Shown here: positions 14,787-24,228 of the stretch, piece after piece
Layout of the letters: each line of letters starts with the position of its first letter
How positions within the stretch are numbered: the first letter of the stretch is position 1
DNA from: Brevundimonas sp. UBA7664
Lineage (GTDB): Bacteria; Pseudomonadota; Alphaproteobacteria; Caulobacterales; Caulobacteraceae
Length of the DNA stretch: 55,663 nucleotides
NCBI RefSeq assembly: GCF_002483305.1
Contig: NZ_DLHQ01000017.1
Location: forward strand, 1 to 55,663
Direction of reading: 5' to 3'
Program-made: the position numbers and the translations under genes
The notes under the pieces: model-generated
What the model saw: only the letters and a program-made list of their open reading frames with translations
What the model was told of the DNA's origin: nothing
The model's database searches: none

Positions 14787-16103
14787 GTGAAGCTGATCAC
14801 GTCTTTGTTGGCCGCCGTCGCCTTGTGCGCCGCCACAAGCGTCACCGCGCAAACGCCCGCGCCTGCGTCCGTTTCTCCTGTGGAGGGAACGACGTTCGTC
14901 CATGTGGGGCGGCTTCTGGCCGATCCGGCGACCGGTGTTGTGCAGCGCGATAAAACTCTCGTGATCGAAGGGAACCGGATCGTCGAAATGCGCGATGGCT
15001 TCGTCGGCGAGGGGCGGATCGTCGATTTGCGGGGCGCCTTCGTGCTGCCGGGGCTGATCGACAGCCACGTCCACCTGACCGGCGAGCAGAACCCGAACGG
15101 GCGGCTGGAGACAGTGACCCAGTCCGAGTCCGAACAGGCCATGATCGGCGCCCGCTATGCGCGGCGGACCCTTATGGCGGGGTTCACCACGGTCGCGGAC
15201 CTCGGGGCGGCCAATGAGTCCATCTTCGCCCTGCGCGACGGGGTGCGCCGCGGCGACGTGCCCGGACCCAGGATCATCGCCTCGGGCGAGGCCGTCTCGG
15301 TGCATGGCGGTCACGGGGACATCAACGGCTATCGCGCAGACATCATGCATCTGTTCACCGGCGAGAGCATCTGCTCGGGCGCCGACGACTGCATGCGGGC
15401 GGTGCGGCTGCAGGTGCGGGCCGGGGCCGACATCATCAAGATCACCGCCACCGGCGGGGTGCTGTCGAACACGGCGGCGGGACTGGGCCAGCAGTTCTCG
15501 GATGACGAGCTGGCGGCCATCATCGGCGCCGCGCACCGCATGGGCCGCCGGGTGACGGCGCACGCTCACGGGGTCGACGGGATCAACGCCTTCCTGCGCG
15601 CCGGCGGCGACTCGATCGAGCACGGGACGTACCTGGACGATGAATCGATCCGGCTGTTCCGGCGCGAGGGGACGTATCTGGTCCCGACCCTGATGGCCGG
15701 GGATTTCGTGGGGCGGATCGCCTCGGGGCCGGACAATTTCTTCACCCCGGCGCAGACGGCCAAGGCGCTGGAGGCCGGGCCGAGGATGCTGGACATGGTC
15801 CGGCGCGCCCATGCCGGCGGGGTGCGGATCGCCTTCGGCACCGACAGCGGGGTCTCGGCCCATGGCGACAACGCCGGCGAGTTCGCCCTGCTGGTGCGGG
15901 CGGGGATGACGCCGCTGGAGGCGATCCAGTCGGCGACGGTGAACGCGGCGGCGCATCTGCGGATCAGCGGCGAGGCGGGCCGGATCGCGGCGGGGATGCC
16001 GGCGGATCTGATCGCGGTGACGGGCGATCCGCTGAGCGACGTGACCGAGCTGGAGCGGGTGCGGTTCGTGATGCGGGGCGGGATGGTCTATCGGGAGGAG
16101 TGA
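14787..16103 (+). CDS. Secreted metal-dependent amidohydrolase (imidazolonepropionase/prolidase-like)
   Basis: A 438-residue protein with a signal peptide (MKLITSLLAAVALCAATSVTAQ). It is a TIM-barrel amidohydrolase with a complete metal site: DSHVHL (HxH), the KITATGG lysine, HAHG, IEHGTYLDD and FGTDSG. The closest characterised relatives that I recognise are secreted Xaa-Pro or Xaa-Arg dipeptidases and related hydrolases; the substrate is not determinable. It converges on lpxK with a 16-base overlap of the 3' ends. Confidence 0.82.
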   Translation: MKLITSLLAAVALCAATSVTAQTPAPASVSPVEGTTFVHVGRLLADPATGVVQRDKTLVIEGNRIVEMRDGFVGEGRIVDLRGAFVLPGLIDSHVHLTGEQNPNGRLETVTQSESEQAMIGARYARRTLMAGFTTVADLGAANESIFALRDGVRRGDVPGPRIIASGEAVSVHGGHGDINGYRADIMHLFTGESICSGADDCMRAVRLQVRAGADIIKITATGGVLSNTAAGLGQQFSDDELAAIIGAAHRMGRRVTAHAHGVDGINAFLRAGGDSIEHGTYLDDESIRLFRREGTYLVPTLMAGDFVGRIASGPDNFFTPAQTAKALEAGPRMLDMVRRAHAGGVRIAFGTDSGVSAHGDNAGEFALLVRAGMTPLEAIQSATVNAAAHLRISGEAGRIAAGMPADLIAVTGDPLSDVTELERVRFVMRGGMVYREE

Positions 16104-17104
16104 ACCGCCGACAGCAACAGCCGCTGGAACCCCGCCTCATCCTCGAAGGTCGCCTTGACCGGCCATGAGGTCACGCGCGCCCGCCATTCGGGGGGCAGGC
16201 GGAACCAGTCCTTTTCGGTGGTGACCAGCCGGGCGTGATGGCGCTCGGCGTGGCTGGCGAGATAGGCCAGATCGCCCTCGCGGAAGGCGGCGTGGTCGGG
16301 GAAGGGGGCGAAGTCGATCAGGTCGGCGCCGGCGGCGTCGAGGGCGCGCTCGACCTTCCAGGGCTTGGCGATGCCGGCGAAGGCGACGATCGGCCCCTTG
16401 GGCGGCGGCGCGGCCGGGGTCAGCCGGGCGATGAGGACCGGCAGGTCGCCGAAGGCCTGAACCAGTTCAGGATCAGCGCCGGGGGCGTCGGCGGGCAGCA
16501 GGATGACGACCGCGTCGGCGCGGGCGAGACCGTGGCGCAGCTTTTCGCGCATCGGGCCGGACGGAAACACCGAGCCGTCGCCGAAGGGCCATTCGTCGCC
16601 GCGCGTCTCGCCGTCGACGACGACGAGGCTGAGCGTCTTCTTCAGGGTCGGGTTCTGGTGGGCGTCGTCGAGGACCAGGACCTCGGCTCCGGCCGCTGCC
16701 GCGGCGCGGGCGCCGGCGACGCGGTCATGGGCGATCCAGGTCGGGCCGCCGAGGGCCAGCATCAGGGGTTCGTCGCCGACATCCGCGGCGGTGTGGAGGG
16801 CGGCGTCGACCTGTGTCGGTTCGCGCAGGGACCCGCCGTAGCCGCGCGACAGGCCGTGGGCGTTGATCCCCGCCTCATGCAGCAGGCGGATGGCCTCGCG
16901 GGTCACGGGCGTCTTGCCCGAGCCGCCGACCGTCAGATTGCCGACCGAGATGATCGGAATGCCCGGATCGACCGGCTCGGCGCGGGCGATGCGACGGGCG
17001 GTGGCGGCGGCCCAGACCCAGGACAGGGGTTTGAGCAGGATGCGCGCGACCATGCCGTGGCGGGCGTCGCGCGTGTACCACCAGCGGGGGGTGTTGAGCT
17101 TCAT
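16088..17104 (-). CDS. lpxK: Tetraacyldisaccharide 4'-kinase
   Basis: A 338-residue lipid A kinase. The N-terminus (MKLNTPRWWYTR) is typical, followed by a membrane-anchoring helix and the Walker A GNLTVGGSGKTPV (about residues 53-65). The acidic motif is VLDDAHQNPTLKK, and the C-terminal LVTTEKDWFRLP is conserved. It phosphorylates the 4' position of the lipid A precursor at the inner membrane. The ATG overlaps the waaA stop by 4 bases (ATGA), which sets the start; a longer in-frame extension lies inside waaA and is not real. Confidence 0.95.
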   Translation of the reverse strand: MKLNTPRWWYTRDARHGMVARILLKPLSWVWAAATARRIARAEPVDPGIPIISVGNLTVGGSGKTPVTREAIRLLHEAGINAHGLSRGYGGSLREPTQVDAALHTAADVGDEPLMLALGGPTWIAHDRVAGARAAAAAGAEVLVLDDAHQNPTLKKTLSLVVVDGETRGDEWPFGDGSVFPSGPMREKLRHGLARADAVVILLPADAPGADPELVQAFGDLPVLIARLTPAAPPPKGPIVAFAGIAKPWKVERALDAAGADLIDFAPFPDHAAFREGDLAYLASHAERHHARLVTTEKDWFRLPPEWRARVTSWPVKATFEDEAGFQRLLLSAVHSSR

Positions 17105-18396
17105 CGGCGGCCTCGCTGCGGGGCGAGCGGCAGCAGGGGCGTGATGGCGTCCCACAGCCGGTCGAGCCCCGAACCGGCCTCGGTGGCGGCGCGGCGGCCG
17201 CGCTCGCCCATGGCCTTGGCGGCGGCGTCGTCGGCCAGCAGGGGGGCGATGACGGCGGGCAGGTCCCACGGGGCCTCGACCACGGCGAGACCGCCGGCCT
17301 CGACGAGAGCCTGCGTGACGGCGGACCAGTTGGTCATGTCGGGGCCGGTGACGGCGGGCTTGCCGAGGCGGGCGGGCTCGAGCGGGTTGTGGCCGCCGAC
17401 CGGGGGCTTCTCGAGGGCGGCGGAGAAGGAACCGCCCATGACGACGACATCGGCGAGGCGCAGGAACAGGCCCATCTCGCCGAGGGTGTCGGCCAGATAG
17501 AGGTCGGTGTCTCGGTCGGGCTCGCGGCCCTGCGAGCGCAGGGCGAAGCGGTAGCCGTCACGGGTGAGGGCGGCGGCGATGTCGGCGCTGCGGGCGGGAT
17601 GGCGGGGCACCAGGATCAGGCAGAGGCGGTCGGTCAGGCGGTCGAGGGCGCGGACGAGGGCGATCTCCTCGCCGTCATGGGTGCTGGCGGCGACGACCAC
17701 GGGGCGGTCGCCGATGGCGGCGCTGAGGCGGGTGAAGGCGGCGGCGTCGTGCGGCGGGGCCTCGCCGGACAGTTTCAGGTTCACATGGCCGTCGATGCGG
17801 CCGCCGAGGCTGTGCAGCCGGGCAGCGGAGGTCTCGTCCTGCGGCAGGATGCGGTCGAAGGCGGCGAGGATTTCGCGGGCGGCGCCGGGGAAGCGACGCC
17901 AGCCGTCGACGGTCTTTTCTGTGATGCGGGCGCTGGCGAGGACCAGTTTTACGCCGCGCCGGCGGGATTCGAGGATCAGATTGGGCCAGAGTTCGCTCTC
18001 GACGAAGACGGCCAGTGACGGCCGCCAGTGGTCGAGGAAGGCGGCGACGGCGCCGGGGGCGTCGACCGGGGCGAACTGGTGGATGACGGCGGCGGGCAGC
18101 CGCTTGGCCAGCAGCTGGGCCGAGGTCAGGGTGCCCGAGGTGACCAGAACGGTGAGGTCGGGACGCTGGCGGCGCAGGCGTTCGACCACGGGGAGCAGGG
18201 ACAGGGTCTCGCCGACGCTGACGCCGTGCAGCCAGACCAGGTCGCCCTCGGGACGGGCCACGGAGGCGCGGCCGAGGCGTTCATCGACGCGGGCGGGGTC
18301 TTCCTTGCCCTGTTTGGCGCGGGCGTCGAGCAGGCGGGGGGCCAGCGGCTCCAGCAGGCGCGTCAGCAGACGCCAGGCGATCAGGGCGGGGCTCAC
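17101..18396 (-). CDS. waaA: 3-deoxy-D-manno-octulosonic acid (Kdo) transferase
   Basis: A 431-residue GT-B enzyme (family GT30), also known as KdtA. Conserved parts are LVWLHGVSVGE, PDLTVLVTSGT, FVESELWPNLI, SARI, VVVAASTHDGEE and GGHNPLEPARLGKPAVTGPD. It transfers Kdo from CMP-Kdo to lipid A precursors on the inner face of the cytoplasmic membrane. It overlaps lpxK at its 3' end and the DUF374 gene at its 5' end by 4 bases each, so the operon is tightly coupled. Confidence 0.95.
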   Translation of the reverse strand: MSPALIAWRLLTRLLEPLAPRLLDARAKQGKEDPARVDERLGRASVARPEGDLVWLHGVSVGETLSLLPVVERLRRQRPDLTVLVTSGTLTSAQLLAKRLPAAVIHQFAPVDAPGAVAAFLDHWRPSLAVFVESELWPNLILESRRRGVKLVLASARITEKTVDGWRRFPGAAREILAAFDRILPQDETSAARLHSLGGRIDGHVNLKLSGEAPPHDAAAFTRLSAAIGDRPVVVAASTHDGEEIALVRALDRLTDRLCLILVPRHPARSADIAAALTRDGYRFALRSQGREPDRDTDLYLADTLGEMGLFLRLADVVVMGGSFSAALEKPPVGGHNPLEPARLGKPAVTGPDMTNWSAVTQALVEAGGLAVVEAPWDLPAVIAPLLADDAAAKAMGERGRRAATEAGSGLDRLWDAITPLLPLAPQRGRR

Positions 18397-19078
18397 CGCG
18401 AGGGGTCCTGCCCGGTGATGGCGTCGGCCGCGGCCTCGACGGCGTTCAGGCGCGCGGTCCAGTCGCGGGCGACCGCGGTCAGGTCGGCGCCCTCGGGATA
18501 GTGCGCGACATCCCAGACGATGGCGCCCCGGGCGAAGGGCAGGGGCAGCAAGGCGCGGTCCCAGCTATTGAGGCGGATGGCGGGGTTGCAGGACAGGCCG
18601 ATGAACAGCACCGGCGCTTTCGACAGTTTGGCCAGCAGGGGCAGGCCTTCGGCCATTTCGCCTGCGGGGCCGCGGGGACCGTCGGGGGTGATGGCCAGGG
18701 CGCCGATCTTGAGCTGACGCAGGCCGTCGCGCAGGGCCTGGGAGCCGCCCTTGGCGCGGTCGGCCTTGTCCTTGTTGGCCGAGGAGCCCCGCACGGCGGG
18801 GATGCCCTGCAGGGCCACCGCGCGGGCGATGAACTGGCCGTCGGGGCTGAGCGAGATCAGGGCCTTGGCCGGCTGGGCCCGGTCGAGCGGCCAGCAGGCG
18901 GGGCTGAGGCCGATGCGCGAGTGCCAGAAGGTGCACAGCACGCCGCCGCCCTGTTTCCAGACGGCTTCGGCGACGCCCTGGTTCTGATGGGTCCAGCGGA
19001 TGGTGGCGAAACAGAACCGCATCCAGCCGGCCAGAAGCCAAGCGAGGACGCCCTGGATGAGCGGATTGCGCAGGGGCC

Positions 19079-19082
<4 letters not shown>
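18393..19082 (-). CDS. DUF374 lysophospholipid acyltransferase family protein
   Basis: A 229-residue protein of the DUF374/LPLAT family. It has an N-terminal amphipathic or membrane helix, then VLCTFWHSRIGL (His of the active site), SPDGQFIARAV, IPAVRGSS and GALAITPDGPRGP. Members sit in lipid A operons of alphaproteobacteria and have been linked to acylation of very-long-chain or other lipids; the reaction is not certain. It overlaps both waaA and msbA by 4 bases. Confidence 0.87.
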
Positions 19083-20914
<1,832 letters not shown>

Positions 20915-21006
20915 CGGTCCGAGGTCGGACGGGACGGGGGGGAAGTCAAGCGGGGAGGTGGCGGGCCGCTCGTGGCGACCGTTAGCAGACGGGAGGCGAG
21001 GCGGCG

Positions 21007-21036
21007 AATGTCGGCTTTCGACCCGTAGCGGTCATT
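21007..21036. repeat. Palindromic repeat, copy 1
   Basis: A 30-base imperfect palindrome: the arms AATGTCGGCT and AGCGGTCATT differ from perfect pairing at two positions, around a TTCGACCCGT-type centre. It shares the core order (GTCCGCT, ACGACCC-like centre, GCGGAC) with copies 2 and 3, in the same orientation. It lies 3 bases beyond the stop of the 128-residue membrane protein and upstream of msbA. A GTTAGC box occurs at 20981. Confidence 0.55.
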
Positions 21037-21039
21037 GGC

Positions 21040-21426
21040 TCAGCCGCGCCGCAAACCTTGCGGAAGGTCACTCTTCACGGCGACATTTTCAGGAGCGCGA
21101 ACGAGCCAGCCCAAGGCTACCGGGACGAGGTGGATCAGGTGGCTGAGGTGAAACGTAAGCGGCTCTATCCCGTCCCAACGAGGGCCGAGGTTGACCACCA
21201 AGATCATCAGGCCGATCCACCAGCCGCTGAGATTAGCGTCCCGGAGGCGGAGATATGTCAAAACGACAAGAGCGACGTAGACCGGAAGGCCCGCAAGAGA
21301 AGCTACCCACTCCAATGCTCCGAGCCTCATCATGAGAACCGGGAGAAGGATCATCGCCGCGATGAGCGCGACGCTCGCCCAGCGATAGTTCCGGATTGCG
21401 CTCAGCCGGTGAAAGAACATCGCCAT
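21040..21426 (-). CDS. Small membrane protein, DUF805-like
   Basis: A 128-residue protein with three or four hydrophobic segments (about residues 18-34, 38-58, 66-82 and 94-108). LRLRDANLSGWWIGLMIL resembles the RRLHDxGxSGWW signature of DUF805 proteins, in weakened form. The function is unknown. Its codon use and GC content are less extreme than in neighbouring genes. It is bounded on both sides by related palindromic repeats and stands between msbA and the rest of the lipid A gene set, suggesting a later insertion. Confidence 0.6.
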   Translation of the reverse strand: MAMFFHRLSAIRNYRWASVALIAAMILLPVLMMRLGALEWVASLAGLPVYVALVVLTYLRLRDANLSGWWIGLMILVVNLGPRWDGIEPLTFHLSHLIHLVPVALGWLVRAPENVAVKSDLPQGLRRG

Positions 21427-21434
21427 GCGAGGAA

Positions 21435-21511
21435 GTTAGCAGGGGTGATGTCCGCTAACTACCCTCAGGCGACCGTCCGCTCACGACCCATTGCGGACCC
21501 TCAGGTTAGGT
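21435..21511. repeat. Palindromic repeat, copy 2 (compound)
   Basis: The largest of three related repeats. GTTAGC (21435-21440) pairs with GCTAAC (21454-21459). GTCCGC (21475-21480) pairs with GCGGAC (21493-21498) around an ACGACCCATT centre. CTAAC (21455-21459) also pairs with GTTAG (21505-21509) over the whole inner hairpin. ACCCTCAGG occurs twice (21461-21469 and 21497-21505). It separates the two small membrane-protein genes and contains part of the second one's stop codon. Confidence 0.6.
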
Positions 21512-21832
21512 TGTGCTTCTTGTCCTTGGACCCGAGCCCAAAGCGACAAGCACGATGATCCCTGGAAGCCACATGAAAGAGAGGCCAGCTTCCCACAACT
21601 GAAACAGGCGGAAATCCGACTCAGTGTGTGATTGGCCCTGTTTGCCGCAATAGCTATTCTGCGGACTGACGTATTGATAGGCAGGAGCGGCTGCGCAGGC
21701 GTGTATCGGCGAGTCGGGGAACCGCATTATTCCTGCGAAAAACCATGTCAGCATAAATGCAGCGACGAGGGCCATTAGGAGCTTGCGGACCAAAATTGCC
21801 CTCGTCGAGCTCCGGTGACGACTTAGCGGCAT
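21506..21832 (-). CDS. Hypothetical small membrane protein
   Basis: A 108-residue protein with two hydrophobic segments (about residues 14-34 and 85-101) joined by a Cys-containing loop (HACAAAP, SYCGKQG) that would face the periplasm. No family was recognised. The ATG at 21832 was chosen because GGAAG lies 5 bases before it and the upstream palindrome (21857-21876) would otherwise be inside the gene; an alternative start at 21880 adds 16 residues. GC content here is about 50% over 21601-21660 by hand count, far below the neighbours, which is a sign of transfer. Confidence 0.55.
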   Translation of the reverse strand: MPLSRHRSSTRAILVRKLLMALVAAFMLTWFFAGIMRFPDSPIHACAAAPAYQYVSPQNSYCGKQGQSHTESDFRLFQLWEAGLSFMWLPGIIVLVALGSGPRTRSTT

Positions 21833-21856
21833 AGATGCTTCCGTCTCGTGCGAGTA

Positions 21857-21876
21857 GTTCACGGAGTATCGTGAAC
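21857..21876 (-). promoter_or_regulatory. Perfect inverted repeat upstream of the small membrane protein
   Basis: GTTCACG and CGTGAAC are perfect 7-base arms around a 6-base spacer, 25 bases before the chosen start of the 108-residue protein. The position fits an operator or the promoter region; no regulator is encoded beside it. Confidence 0.4.
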
Positions 21877-21920
21877 GCAAGGTCAGCTTACCAGTCCTAA
21901 GCGTGCCTCAAGCCAGCCAA

Positions 21921-21948
21921 CGCCCGCTTTCCACCCGTTGCGGACTTT
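21921..21948. repeat. Palindromic repeat, copy 3 (degenerate)
   Basis: CCCGCT and GCGGAC-like arms around a TTCCACCCGT centre match the core of copies 1 and 2 in the same orientation. It lies between the 108-residue membrane protein and the phosphatase gene. The outer boxes of copy 2 are absent. Confidence 0.45.
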
Positions 21949-21996
21949 CCCTCCGCCCGGATGACGCGCCCCGTCTGAACCGCTATCTCCCCTCCC

Positions 21997-22662
21997 ATGT
22001 CCCGCTACGACCTCACCACCCCCGCCGGCCGGTTTCGCGCGCGGTGGGACTATGTCTGGAAGGATCACGCCTTCCTGCGGCGGTGGTTCATGAACGCCCA
22101 CTGGCTGGGGCCGGATCTGGTGCGGACCAACCAGCCGTCGCCGCGGCAGCTGGCGTACTGGAAGGCGCAGGGGATCAAGACCGTCATCAACCTGCGCGGG
22201 GCGCGGGACGAGGCCTATTATGCGCTGGAGAAGGCGGCGTGCGAGCGGCTGGGGCTGACGCTGATCGACGCGCCGCTGGATTCGCGCGATCCGCCGCAGA
22301 AGGATCGGGTGCACCGGGCGCGGGCGCTGTTCCGGACCATCGAGTATCCGGTGCTGATCCACTGCAAGTCGGGGGCGGACCGGGCCGGGATGATGGCGGT
22401 CTTCTATCGCCATTTCCATCTCGGCGAGCCGATCTCGGAGGCGATCCGGCAGCTGGACAAGAAATACCTGCACCACCGCGAGGGGCTGACCGGGGTGCTG
22501 GACTATACGCTGGAGAAATACCTGACGGAGGTCCAACCGACCGGGGTCAGCTTCATCGACTGGGTCGACAGCGACGCCTATGACCCGAAGGCGATCCGGG
22601 CCGAGTTCAAGGCCGGCTGGTGGGGCACGGTGCTGACCGAGAAGCTGCTGAAGCGGGAGTAG
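21997..22662 (+). CDS. Tyrosine/dual-specificity phosphatase family protein
   Basis: A 221-residue cytoplasmic protein with the CX5R phosphatase loop in HCKSGADRAG (about residues 125-134) and an upstream TVINLRGARDE segment with the general-acid region DAPLDSRDPP. The family acts on phosphotyrosine or on phospholipid or inositol phosphates. Location beside lipid A genes might suggest a lipid phosphate substrate, but this is speculation. It is the only plus-strand gene in this stretch and faces the operon remnants. Confidence 0.82.
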   Translation: MSRYDLTTPAGRFRARWDYVWKDHAFLRRWFMNAHWLGPDLVRTNQPSPRQLAYWKAQGIKTVINLRGARDEAYYALEKAACERLGLTLIDAPLDSRDPPQKDRVHRARALFRTIEYPVLIHCKSGADRAGMMAVFYRHFHLGEPISEAIRQLDKKYLHHREGLTGVLDYTLEKYLTEVQPTGVSFIDWVDSDAYDPKAIRAEFKAGWWGTVLTEKLLKRE

Positions 22663-22668
22663 CCGGCG

Positions 22669-22902
22669 TCAGCCCCAGGGGCCGCGCGGCTCGCCCCGGT
22701 CCGGGGACGGAGGCGCGGCTTCGCCGTTCTCGGCGGCGATCTCGGCGTCGCGGCGCGCCTTGCGCTCGGCGTTCCAGTTTTTCAGCCACTGGGACTCGCG
22801 GCGGTCGCCGCGCCAGACGCCGATCCACAGGACCAGCACCATCAGAAGCGAGACGAGGGAGGCGATCTCCATGCCGTCGAGGGTGCGGCCGAACAGGGTC
22901 AA
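22669..22902 (-). CDS. Small single-pass membrane protein
   Basis: A 77-residue protein with one hydrophobic helix (about residues 12-29) and a strongly charged C-terminal half (RRESQWLKNWNAERKARRDAE type). No family was recognised. Its start overlaps the end of the next small membrane-protein gene by 4 bases (ATGA), which supports both as a coupled pair. It converges on the phosphatase gene. Confidence 0.55.
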   Translation of the reverse strand: MTLFGRTLDGMEIASLVSLLMVLVLWIGVWRGDRRESQWLKNWNAERKARRDAEIAAENGEAAPPSPDRGEPRGPWG

Positions 22903-23099
22903 GGGCGGTGTTCCTCGGAAGCAGCGGCGGGGGCGGGGGCGTCCGCCGGCAGGGTCTCGCCGGGGGTGACGGGATCGTTCCAGGCCGTGTCGGCCTCGCG
23001 CGGGCCGGTGGTGGTCGCGCCGGGCTTCTTGCGCGTGGCCCAGACGACGATGCCGACGCCGAGCGCCACAAGGGCAAGGACAATGAGGGTGGGGGCCAT
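22899..23099 (-). CDS. Small single-pass membrane protein with acidic tail
   Basis: A 66-residue protein with an N-terminal hydrophobic helix (about residues 3-21), a basic stop (RKKPG) and a Pro/Ala/Glu-rich tail. No family was recognised. It is coupled to the 77-residue membrane protein downstream by an ATGA overlap. It is located between DUF4170 and the phosphatase in the region that separates the two halves of the lipid A gene set. Confidence 0.5.
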   Translation of the reverse strand: MAPTLIVLALVALGVGIVVWATRKKPGATTTGPREADTAWNDPVTPGETLPADAPAPAAASEEHRP

Positions 23100-23165
23100 C
23101 GGGTCTCTCCGGTCAACGCACAGTATAGCTGTGAAAGCGCGTCAGGCCGAGGCCGGGTTCCGTGT

Positions 23166-23411
23166 TCAGTGGCCGGCGTCGCCGCGCGGGTCGATCATCC
23201 GGTGGGCGTGCAGGATGAAGAAGCGCATGTGGGCGTTGTCGACGGTGGCCTGGGCGCGGGCCTTCCACACCTTGCGGGCCTCTTCGTAGTTGGGGAAGGC
23301 GCCGACGAACTCGACCTTGGACAGGTCGCGGAACACCGGGGCGTCGAGGTGGCGCAGCTCGCCGCCGATGACGAGGTGGAGGAGCTGGTCGGTTTCGGCG
23401 GGCTTGGTCAT
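23166..23411 (-). CDS. DUF4170 domain protein
   Basis: An 81-residue soluble protein recognised as DUF4170: LHLVIGGEL, VEFVGAFPNYEEARKVWKA, and QATVDNAHMRFFILHAHRMIDP. The family is found in alphaproteobacterial lipid A operons between cysQ-like and waaA-like genes. Its function is unknown. It follows cysQ by 19 bases on the same strand. Confidence 0.85.
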   Translation of the reverse strand: MTKPAETDQLLHLVIGGELRHLDAPVFRDLSKVEFVGAFPNYEEARKVWKARAQATVDNAHMRFFILHAHRMIDPRGDAGH

Positions 23412-23430
23412 GGGGTCGTCCAGAGGGGAG

Positions 23431-24228
23431 CTAGCGGGGCGCCAGCGGAATAGGCGCTGTGCGCCGCACGATCAACGGGTGAAGCGCCGGGGCGCTGCAG
23501 ACCAGGCTGTTCTGGCGTGGATCGGACTGGTTGAAACGCCAGGCGTGGCCGTGGTGATCGCTGACGCGGCCGCCGGCCTCCTCGACGATCAGGGCCCCGG
23601 CGCAGACGTCCCAGTCCCATTTGGGAGTCAGGTTGATGGCGGCGTCGAACGCCCCGGCGGCGACCAGGGCCATGCGGTAGGCGATGGCGTTGCGCTTCTC
23701 GAACCGCATGGCGGGCCAGGGCTCGAGCCAGTGCGGGCCCTCCATCAGGCGGGCGTCGGCGAGGACGGAGGCGTCGTCGAGGTCGCTGGTGTCCGAGGCG
23801 GTGATCGGCCGGCCTTGCAGGAAGGCGCCGCCGCCGAGGGTGGCGGTGAAGGTCTCGCCAAGCGCCGGGGCGTGGATGACGGCGGCGACGGGGTGGCCGT
23901 CGTCGACGATGGCGATGGGAATGCACCACCACGGCTTGCCCTTCATATAGGCGACCGTGCCGTCGATGGGATCGACCACGAAGATGCGCCGGTTCGACAG
24001 TCGGTCGGCGGTGTCGGCGGTCTCTTCCGACAGCCAGCCGTGGTCGGGGCGGGCCGTTAGAAGCGTGTCCCGGAGCAGCTGGTCGACGGCCATGTCGGCC
24101 GAGGTGACCGGCGAGCCGCCGGACTTGGACCAGACCTTCAGCCCGGCCTCGCGCTCGGCCAGCGCCAGCCGGCCGGCGGCCTCGGCCGCGTCGCGTATCA
24201 GGACGAGATCGGCGGCCAGCCCGCTCAT
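23431..24228 (-). CDS. cysQ: Inositol monophosphatase family protein, 3'(2'),5'-bisphosphate nucleotidase-like
   Basis: A 265-residue Mg-dependent, Li-sensitive-type phosphatase. Motifs are WLSEETAD, VVDPIDGTVAYMKG and WDWDVCAGALIVEEAGG. By similarity to CysQ it would convert 3'-phosphoadenosine 5'-phosphate to AMP, but members in this gene context are often annotated loosely, and a lipid or sugar phosphate substrate is possible. Start and stop overlap neighbouring genes: 4 bases with TldD/PmbA upstream. Confidence 0.85.
   Translation of the reverse strand: MSGLAADLVLIRDAAEAAGRLALAEREAGLKVWSKSGGSPVTSADMAVDQLLRDTLLTARPDHGWLSEETADTADRLSNRRIFVVDPIDGTVAYMKGKPWWCIPIAIVDDGHPVAAVIHAPALGETFTATLGGGAFLQGRPITASDTSDLDDASVLADARLMEGPHWLEPWPAMRFEKRNAIAYRMALVAAGAFDAAINLTPKWDWDVCAGALIVEEAGGRVSDHHGHAWRFNQSDPRQNSLVCSAPALHPLIVRRTAPIPLAPR

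Noticed and set aside
21435..21511. A genuine integron attC site
   Set aside because: One core box departs from the RYYYAAC consensus, neighbouring copies lack the outer boxes, and no integrase is in view. Kept only as a resemblance within a finding.
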